From Rhododendron vialii (Eukaryota; Streptophyta; Magnoliopsida; Ericales; Ericaceae), in the NCBI RefSeq assembly GCF_030253575.1, contig NC_080560.1, positions 9,296,501 to 9,360,500 on the forward strand: 64,000 nucleotides of DNA, in the 5' to 3' direction. The notes under the pieces were generated by a model that did not search any database, had not been told where the DNA came from, and saw only the letters and a list, made by a program, of their open reading frames with translations. Shown here piece by piece: positions 57,319 to 64,000 of the stretch. A program made the translations under genes and the position numbers. Within the stretch, counting starts at the first letter, position 1, and each line of letters opens with the position of its first letter.

Positions 57319-57990
57319 CTTTTTTTTTTTTTTGTCACAATGATAACAGTTGTTATTTATACGTCAGGAACGATACATCAGACGGGAGACCCGTCCCTCG
57401 AAAGGGGACCAAGTAACCACAACGGTGGGGATTCAGTCCAAAGACTATACCCCAAACCACTCAAATCCTTACTTGCCAACACATGAGCAACCGAATTACC
57501 AGTCTTACGAACAAAAGAAAAGCCGCAGCATTGGAAATTTTTGTTCAAGGCTTGAATATCATGAATGATCACGTCCACCTCTTAATTGGTTGCAACCTGG
57601 CCATTGAGCATCTTCACCAGCAATTGAGCATCACTTTCCACGAAAATAGACCCCAAACCATGTTGGAAGCCAAGATGAACACCTTGTCGAATTGCAAGAG
57701 CTTCAGCAACTGATGAACTTGCACACCACTGTGAAAAACCCATAGAAGCAGCAACAAAAAGACCTCTAGAATCTCTAACCACAATACCATAGCCTATTTT
57801 CTCCATGTCTTCCTTCCATGAACCGTCCATGTTGATCTTAAAGATCGCAACTGGAGGCCTAATCCACGAATTTGCAGCACCCTCCCCGGATGAAACAATA
57901 TTTAGAGGGTTCAAAGGGTTTGTAGACAAAAACTCTTGCAAATATTCCATTGCCAACTTGCACACCACCCCAGGAAGAGGGTTCATAGAA
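57319..57990 (-). pseudogene. LINE 3' end: RNase-H-like domain, broken
   Basis: On the minus strand, 57986-57582 encodes FKINMDGSWKEDMEKIGYGI, VVRDSRGLFVAASMGF and SSSVAEALAIRQGVHLG ... FVESDAQLLVKMLNG, the RNase-H-like domain found at the end of plant LINE polyproteins. A TAA interrupts it, and the same frame resumes as DVIIHDIQALNKNFQCCGFS ... RKTGNSVAHVLAS down to about 57378. A T run at 57319-57334 is the poly(A) tail in this orientation. The reverse-transcriptase part is missing (5' truncation). Confidence 0.8.
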
Positions 57991-58014
57991 ATATATATTA
58001 CTATGTATATCTAT

Positions 58015-58288
58015 CGAAAATCCTATAGGTATCGACCGGTACCGTAGAGAAATCGTAGGGACGGCCGCGCTGGGCCACATGCATATATATACGAAAATGG
58101 AGTGTTTGGATCGAGCACCCTATACGCGTCGGATCCATTGAATCTCGAGTGGGCCCCCTCGGTTTTTTTTTTATAGAATTTTTGGACGGCTCGGATCGCC
58201 CGTCCGGTGGCTGGAGACGGCCCGGCACAGCCGTTCCCTACGATTTCCCTACGGTACCGATCGGTACCTGTAGCAATACTCTCCTATA
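58015..58288. mobile_element. Mutator-like foldback MITE, copy 3 of the 1665 family, left arm deleted
   Basis: The right arm 'GGACGGCTCGGATCGCCCGT ... GGAGACGGCCCGGCACAGCC' and the ends (ACCGATCGGTACC, TGTAGCAATACTC) match the family. Most of the left arm and half the core are missing, joining 'gctgggccac' to 'atgcatatatatacg'. A 9-bp TATATCTAT flanks it (58006-58014 and 58289-58297), but in AT-rich DNA this is weak evidence. Confidence 0.65.
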
Positions 58289-58384
58289 TATATCTATAGA
58301 TATACATATTTGTATGAATGTATAGCTTCATATCCAAAGGGGCCTGATTGCTTCTTCTTCCACATCGGCGCCACCAGTGAAAGA

Positions 58385-58765
58385 ACAGAAATGATTCTCA
58401 CACAGAGAATTTTGCACATATCTTGCACATACATTTTTGTGGGGCCCATATCGGGGTTCCACAAAATGATCTGAATCGCTCATTTTTAAAAAAATATTTT
58501 TTGAAAGATTCTTGTAAAAAATCAACTCCTATGAATATCGGTAAAGTCTTTCTCAGAAATCGTAGGGCGAATCATTCTATTTTGCCCTAGGAATTCTGAG
58601 AAAGCCCTTACCGATATCCATTGGAGTTGGTTTTTTACAGAAACCCTCCAAAAATTATATTAAAAAAGATGAGCGATTCGGATCATTTTGTAGGACCCCG
58701 ATATGGACTCCACAAAAATATATGTACATGATATGTGTAAAATTATATGTGCAAGTAGCACGGTT
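58385..58765. mobile_element. Foldback MITE
   Basis: Arms of about 180 bp pair: 'ttgtggggcccatatcgggg' with 'ccccgatatggactccacaa', and 'atcggtaaagtctttctcagaa' with 'ttctgagaaagcccttaccgat'. The organisation and the 'gatgagcgattcgg' word resemble the 52371 element. No clean target duplication was found. Confidence 0.65.
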
Positions 58766-59089
58766 GGCGAAAGAAAAGCGGAGGAGATTTCTTTCTTCTC
58801 CTCTGTTTGTTTGGACTGAAGATGATGATGCTAACGAGGATCGGATGATGCATTGGAGAGGTTTATGTGGCGTTATTAATTGGGTAAATTTGACTAACAC
58901 CTCCTGAGGTTTACATAATGTAAAAAATCTCCCCCCACCTATGAGAAATGATTATCTCCTCCATGAAGTTTATTTGTATTTCCAATTCAAAGTAGTACCA
59001 TCCATTAGTGGACCGTTAGGTGGCCCTTAAGTGAAAGAACAACTCTATTATCTTGATTCTTCATCGGAGCTTTCTGTAACTCCGTTTCA

Positions 59090-59400
59090 CTAAATACTTT
59101 TAGAACTTTTTTTTTCGTTTTTTTCTTTATTAAATTTCTTTTGGCGTTTGTTAGTTTTGCTATAAATTTTTGTGAATTATAGATTTGTTTCGACGAGAAG
59201 AATCAGAAAATTATTATTATTATTTTTTACCCAAATATTTTGAGGTATGACCATTTTTTAGCAAAAAAAAAAATGTCCGATTCATTTTGACGAGACGAAT
59301 AAAAAAGAAGAAGTACAAAACTAACAAACGTAAAAAAAATTTAAATAAAGACAAAACCAAAAAAGTAAAAAAAGAAGAAGAAGAAGTTAGTTATTGAAAC
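59090..59400. mobile_element. Foldback family D, copy 4
   Basis: 'gtttgttagttttgctataaa ... tttcgacgagaagaatcag' pairs with 'tcattttgacgagacgaata ... aaaactaacaaacg'. It is the most diverged of the four copies. Confidence 0.55.
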
Positions 59401-59671
59401 GGGGTCTTTATTCATCTCTTTAACCTTTCTTGTCGTCCTTTTTGATAACTTTGGATTGGACATTGGATTCGATGTGCCCTGGCTTTTTGGATTCCTAACA
59501 TGATTTGGTCAAGATCAAAAAAAAACCAACCAAACAAACAAACATATGATTTGGTCTTTTCTTCCTTTGAATTAGTCGTAGTAGTCTCTCTCTCCTGCAA
59601 GGTCTTTCGCCAAAGTTTCCTCTTTTAATGACGTTGTTGAATCTTCTGGTAAGTTTTAAGGTTAATTCTTG

Positions 59672-59812
59672 AGAAAATGACGGCCCAAGACGTGTTTTAA
59701 TAATTAATACCCCGCCAAGGACATGCTGAGAACATTTGTTAAAGTTGAAAATGTCATTGGCGGATATTAATTATCAAAACACGTAAACACTTCCTTAGCA
59801 GTCATTTTCCCC
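59672..59812. mobile_element. Small foldback MITE
   Basis: Inverted ends 'GAAAATGACGGCC..' and '..GTCATTTTCCCC', with arms containing 'acgtgttttaataattaata' and its inverse. An 8-bp repeat TAATTCTT flanks it (59664-59671 and 59813-59820). 141 bp. Confidence 0.7.
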
Positions 59813-59820
59813 TAATTCTT

Positions 59821-60612
59821 CATCACTTGGCATGCATTTGGCACATTCTACTTACTTCTTCTCCTTCTTCATCTCACTTGAACCAGAACCGAAACATACA
59901 GATACAGACAGGGGATTACACATCATCTTTCAAAGCGCAAGTATGTATTGTTTTCCTATTCCTATCACAATTTCAAGTTGCTTAGAATCTCTTCGTTCGC
60001 TCTCAATTTAATTAATCGTCTCTATTTATTCTAATTAATATCGCTTGTCTTTGTTGGTAACGAAAGATTATTAAATAAAATGACTTAAATTCGATTTGTG
60101 GGTTCTGTTCTTCGCCTCAAAAAAACTGACTGTTCTTTTCAAAGTTTCGATTAACAAATAAACAACGGGGTTCATGCTTCAGCCTCATTCATTTTGTGGT
60201 CCATGATTGTGGACTTCTTGGGGTTCGCTTAGTTGTTTTTTTCATCAGTTTTCTCGCTCAAGAAGCAAGGAAGAGCAACCAGTCCTCTCACCCAAATCCA
60301 AGGCTTTGAATACTAGTTGCTTGAATTTACATTTTTCAACATTCATGCTATGTGTACGATAAAATGCTTAATTGGGGGCATCCACTTGCAAGAACCAAAT
60401 GACTTAAATTCAAATGCACAAGGCTTTGAATCCTAGTTGCTTGAATTCTACCCGCTTGCTGCCTCCATCACCTCCCTGAAATAGGCCATTAGTGAAAGTC
60501 ATGCATTGACACCACAAATGGAGTCTCAAATTTGTTTCCTCCTGGTCGTTTCGGCTTGTTGTGTGTACTCCTCTTTCCAGTAGAAAAAGAGTAACGAAAA
60601 AAAACTTACAGC
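59821..60612. other. Possible leader exon, otherwise unassigned
   Basis: 59850-59940 has a pyrimidine-rich then A-rich run ending 'cgcaAGTATGTATTG', which could be a 5' UTR exon with a splice donor. No coding exon follows in the window. The phrase 'aaggctttgaat.ctagttg' occurs twice (60300 and 60420). Confidence 0.25.
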
Positions 60613-60732
60613 GAAGGAAGACGATTGAAGGCTTTTTCCGGTAGAATCGCCAGCGTCTTGTACCAATCGGGAGAAGGAAGACGATTGAAGGCTTTTTCCG
60701 GTAGAATCGCCAGCGTCTTGTACCAATCGGGA
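60613..60732. repeat. Perfect 60-bp tandem duplication
   Basis: The unit beginning GAAGGAAGACGATTGAAGGC at 60613 is repeated exactly from 60673, through 'cgtcttgtaccaatcggga'. A 66-codon minus frame spans both copies (GDSTGKSLQSSSF twice), with no recognised family. Confidence 0.95.
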
Positions 60733-61869
60733 GAGAAGGCCTCTACCAGAGTGTGCGGCGTGGGATGGAGTTGGAAAGGTAGCTAGGGTTATTGCTGAGG
60801 GTAATAAATGTTGAAAAGTAGAAGGATTGGGTAGGTCGGCGTGGGCGCGTCGCGCCCGGCTGTGAGCTCGACGCTTGGAAAAATGATTTTTCCCTTTTAT
60901 CGCTCTTTTTGTATTTTTAGTTTACAAAAAGGAAAAATGATTGTCTGAGAGTCGCCACACAAGTTTTGAATTGGATTGTCACATGGGAAACCATATTTTG
61001 AGAAAATGTTACTCTTTTGCCCTTGATCTTGAAAAAGGTTTTGGTCTACCGAAATTAGAAAATTTTGGGTTCAGGAGCCAGGTTACGAGAGAAGAAGAGT
61101 TTTACGACACCTCTCTCGTCCGATAAAATTGGTCTCTACTAATACTTGTGAGATTTGAAAAATTATTTTTATTGCTTAACTTTTATGTCACATAAATAGT
61201 TTATAGTAGGCAAACAATTTATAGCATGTCAGAAAATAGGTATGAACAAACATGCTTGAATATAGGTATTTAATTGCAGAAATTAATGAAACCAACATAA
61301 TGTTCCACGAAAGACTCCACCGTACGACAAGTTGGTGTGCCGTACGACACTGGTCTTGGTGATTTGCAGTTTCAGACAGGCGTTCATGCATATGTACTAA
61401 TTGAACAGTATCTATCTCAGGTAATAACATAAGGCTGATATGCTTTGTAAATTCAAAAGTGATTTAGCATGGCATATATTACTTTTGGGAAAAACACCCT
61501 CAATGTATAACAGAAACTAGCACCTTAATCTCAAAAAACAGAAGAAGAAAGGAGGTTTTTGGCAAAAACTGTCCCCTGGTGTACCTCTGCTGTATGACAA
61601 TAGGGTGTGTCATACGGTCAATATTTGCGGACCAAACATTTATTTAGGAACGGTGGGAGTACCTTTTTGTATGGTTTGTATTCATTCCTTAAAAAAATCT
61701 GATAAGACATCAATTATTATAGTATGAAACTAAAATACAAAACTAACGTAAAGTTTTCATTTTCTCATTTTTCAGGATAAGTTGGCAATAATGGGTTGTG
61801 TGCCTTGATCAAGTGATGCTGGTTAGCTTTCACTAATTCATTCTAAGGTTAATTGCTCTAAGTGATTCA
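60733..61869. other. Unassigned intergenic DNA
   Basis: Nothing certain. The phrases 'cgtacgacaagttggtgtgc', 'cgtacgacactgg' and 'gtatgacaatagggtgtgtc' recur between 61320 and 61620 and look like retroelement-derived DNA. Confidence 0.3.
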
Positions 61870-63480
61870 TATATGAGTTCTGACTTTAGGGCTGATACGG
61901 TTCTGCTGCAAACATCAAAAACTGAAGTTCCTCTAGATCATGAGAAAGAGAATGCCATCTTAACAGGTCAAAGAGATGGAAACTAAATCTGAATCCATGG
62001 GTGATCTGATCGGTAAGATCTTTTTTTCATGTCGCTTTACACGCATGACTTCTATAGCTTCTCTTCTGGTATAACTGCTGAATATGCATGGATGGGTCAA
62101 GCATTGTGGCTAATGGCTGTAGTTTCATTTGTTTGGTTGACTATTTTTTGGGTCTAAATTCAAAGTTATCTAGATCCATGAAATTCTAGGGCCAAGTCCT
62201 GGAGGACTATACTAAAATTTGAATGTCTTTTTTGGGTATTTTCCGAAGTCTTGAGGAAATAGAGCGAAATTTCGCATTTATGGACCACTAATAGTGAAAT
62301 GCTACATAGTACAACTGAATATACAATTTCACTGGATTAATAAGGACCACATTAATAACACCATTGCCACACTCCTATGATATTGCATATGACACGTTGT
62401 AAGATTTTATTTTCGATTACATGGTACAATTCGGGTCGTAAATCCTTTAACATAACATTGAATATTTGGCCAAATTTGACGTGTAAATGATTCAATCCGA
62501 TACTAATATGCAGTCAAACAAAAGGCCCCTAGCATGCCTAACTTCTAACCATTGACTTCCCAGTGGGGTGGAGAATTTGTGGACAATGAGACTTGAAGCC
62601 CCGGTTAGAGGATATCCTAGTCAGAGGATCCAGTCTTAGAATGGAATTTTCTTGGTAGTATTTGAGACTGGAAGTTTGTAAGAGGGAAAATCTCGGTCCA
62701 CTTTTTGTTGTTTTTACTCTCCACAAAATCTTCAACCAAGATTAAAGCAATAGTGGACATCTTGTATCTCATAATCTGGTGTTCGAGTCAGCTTGCTCAC
62801 CTCTATTAATTTCGGAATCCAGAAGTTGACGACCAGGCAAACCTCCAAAGGAGTTGATAACACTTGATAGGTTTTGAATATGAAACCGTGTGAATGAACA
62901 AATTTCTAAGTTTTAAACCTTGACCATCAGATCAATCTCTTCCCGAGGTGGTTTAACAGTAAGACCCATTATCCCCTGGTCTAATGTCCACTGACAAGGC
63001 CCTCAAACCTAATAAAGGAGGCCTTATTTTAACCATTGACTTCGTTGTGTGGTGAGGAATTTCTGGTCAATAAGAGGATATCCTCATCCGAGGATCCAGT
63101 CTTAGAATTGAATTTTTGTGGTACCGAATTTAAGACTGGAAGTTTGGTAAGTCTTTATGATGGAAAATGTGACCTATGCGGTGTGCCGTAACCCGTAGGA
63201 CATGCTAAATTGTCGTGTAAAGTTCTTTTTCCTCCACATATCGAATCTTCAACCAAGATTAAAGCAATAGTGGACACAGTCTACCTCCTCCATTTTCTTA
63301 GAGCATCCACAATAGAATAATCAAAATTATAGAGTTGTTAAAATTAACATTATTTTCTCAAAAAAGTGTTCACAATGACATAATCAAATTTAACAACCTC
63401 TTAGCAAGTCATCAAATTTTGACACTTGGATAATCAACACTAGTAACATTTTTCCAACAACTAAACCTTCTCTCTCTTCC

Positions 63481-63536
<56 letters not shown>

Positions 63537-64000
63537 TAAAAGAAGTTTTTTTTTTCTTGCAAAAACAGTAAAACTGTTCTTTATTAAAAAATATTTTTTT
63601 TAAAACTGTCTTCTTTTTTTTTCAAAAACTGTTTTTTTAAAACTTTTTCCGAAAAGTATCTTTTTCAAAATAAAATTTTCAAAAAATTATTTTCTATTTC
63701 TTGTAACCTGTTTTTATTAGTTTGAAAACTATTTTTTTTAAAAAATTGGTTTTATATGGTGACAATTTTTAGATTTTTATAGGTTGAAAAAGTGATGTGG
63801 CAAGTTTTGATTATCTAATTTCGATTATGCCATTGTGGACATCTACATTGCTAACCTTAGCAACCTTTTAAATGGATAACTAAAAGATGATGTGGTAACT
63901 TTTGATTATTCCACTATGGATGCTCTTATAACTTAGGTGTCTAAGACACCTTACGTGCATCTCGACTAATTTTAGGAAAGTAATTCCACCACTTACTTAC
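61870..64000. repeat. Diverged duplicates of the 50-kb repeat, interrupted by a MITE
   Basis: Two further partial copies of the unit at 50000-50830 lie at about 62525-62790 and 62950-63300, the second resuming at 63926. Shared landmarks include 'ggatccagtcttagaatgga', 'gtgtgcc..a.cccgtagg' and 'cttcaaccaagattaaagca'. 61870-61980 also matches 50005-50150. The window ends inside this repeat. Confidence 0.6.
63301..63925. mobile_element. Tourist-like MITE inserted in the repeat
   Basis: The ends GAGCATCCACAATAGAATAA and TTATTCCACTATGGATGCTC (approximate inverse) are flanked by TTA (63298-63300 and 63926-63928). It contains a (CT)n tract at about 63483-63530 and homopolymer-rich DNA. The related site near 50585 lacks the insertion. 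Confidence 0.8.

Noticed and set aside
58722..58907. Small plus-strand ORF (61 codons)
   Set aside because: It starts inside a foldback element and has no family features.

Overview
The window is nuclear DNA of a flowering plant, almost certainly a eudicot. The genes have GT-AG introns, non-coding 5' leader exons and plant-specific products (an SGS3-type RNA-silencing protein, an S-domain receptor kinase, a PHOS32/34-type universal stress protein). There are no operons or Shine-Dalgarno sites. The AT-rich intergenic DNA is packed with plant transposon families (Mutator-like foldbacks, Tourist, Stowaway, hAT, solo LTRs, LINEs). The order cannot be fixed from the sequence; Ericales is only a guess.

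Five protein-coding genes can be supported. (1) 4709-7801 (+): a four-exon, 685-residue leucine-rich-repeat protein of the plant 'outer arm dynein light chain 1-like' family, with a spliced, uORF-rich leader. (2) 13915-14589 (-): an uninterrupted 224-residue universal stress protein of the PHOS32/PHOS34 type. (3) 38644-41987 (+): a five-exon, 552-residue SGS3-like protein (zinc finger, XS domain, coiled coil) with a short N-terminus. (4) 43910-48720 (+): a four-exon, 437-residue SNM1B/Apollo-like metallo-beta-lactamase/beta-CASP DNA-repair nuclease. (5) 52925-55390 (+): an intronless 821-residue G-type lectin S-receptor-like kinase resembling the At2g19130 class. Exon joins come from frame continuity, GT-AG sites and family alignment recalled from knowledge, not from transcripts.

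Layout: 1-2990 foldback and hAT-like elements; 2990-7801 LRR gene; 8835-11493 solo LTR with a duplicated end; 11.6-13.9 kb nothing recognised; 13.9-14.6 kb stress-protein gene; 15-22.2 kb a dense field of inverted-repeat elements, including an 855-bp hairpin built of four related modules and a cluster of 'cataac' foldbacks; 22.2-25 kb LTR-like and GC-rich repeats; 25-29 kb an inverted-repeat-bounded segment carrying a broken RAD5-like helicase fragment; 29.05-32.01 kb a solo LTR with an 81-bp minisatellite; 32-36.9 kb retroelement and MITE debris; 36.9-42 kb SGS3-like gene; 43.9-48.7 kb SNM1-like gene, with LINE debris upstream and in intron 3; 49-52.8 kb repeats; 52.9-55.4 kb receptor kinase; 55.5-64 kb nested foldbacks, a LINE 3' end, a diverged duplicate of the 50-kb repeat and Tourist/Stowaway MITEs.

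The five genes do not form a pathway; they are ordinary neighbours. The most notable signal is the transposon landscape. At least five long inverted-repeat elements have exact 9-bp (or 9-10 bp) target duplications pointing to Mutator-type transposition, several are nested, and two LTR-like units are bounded by exact 5-bp duplications. No clear undescribed gene system was found.
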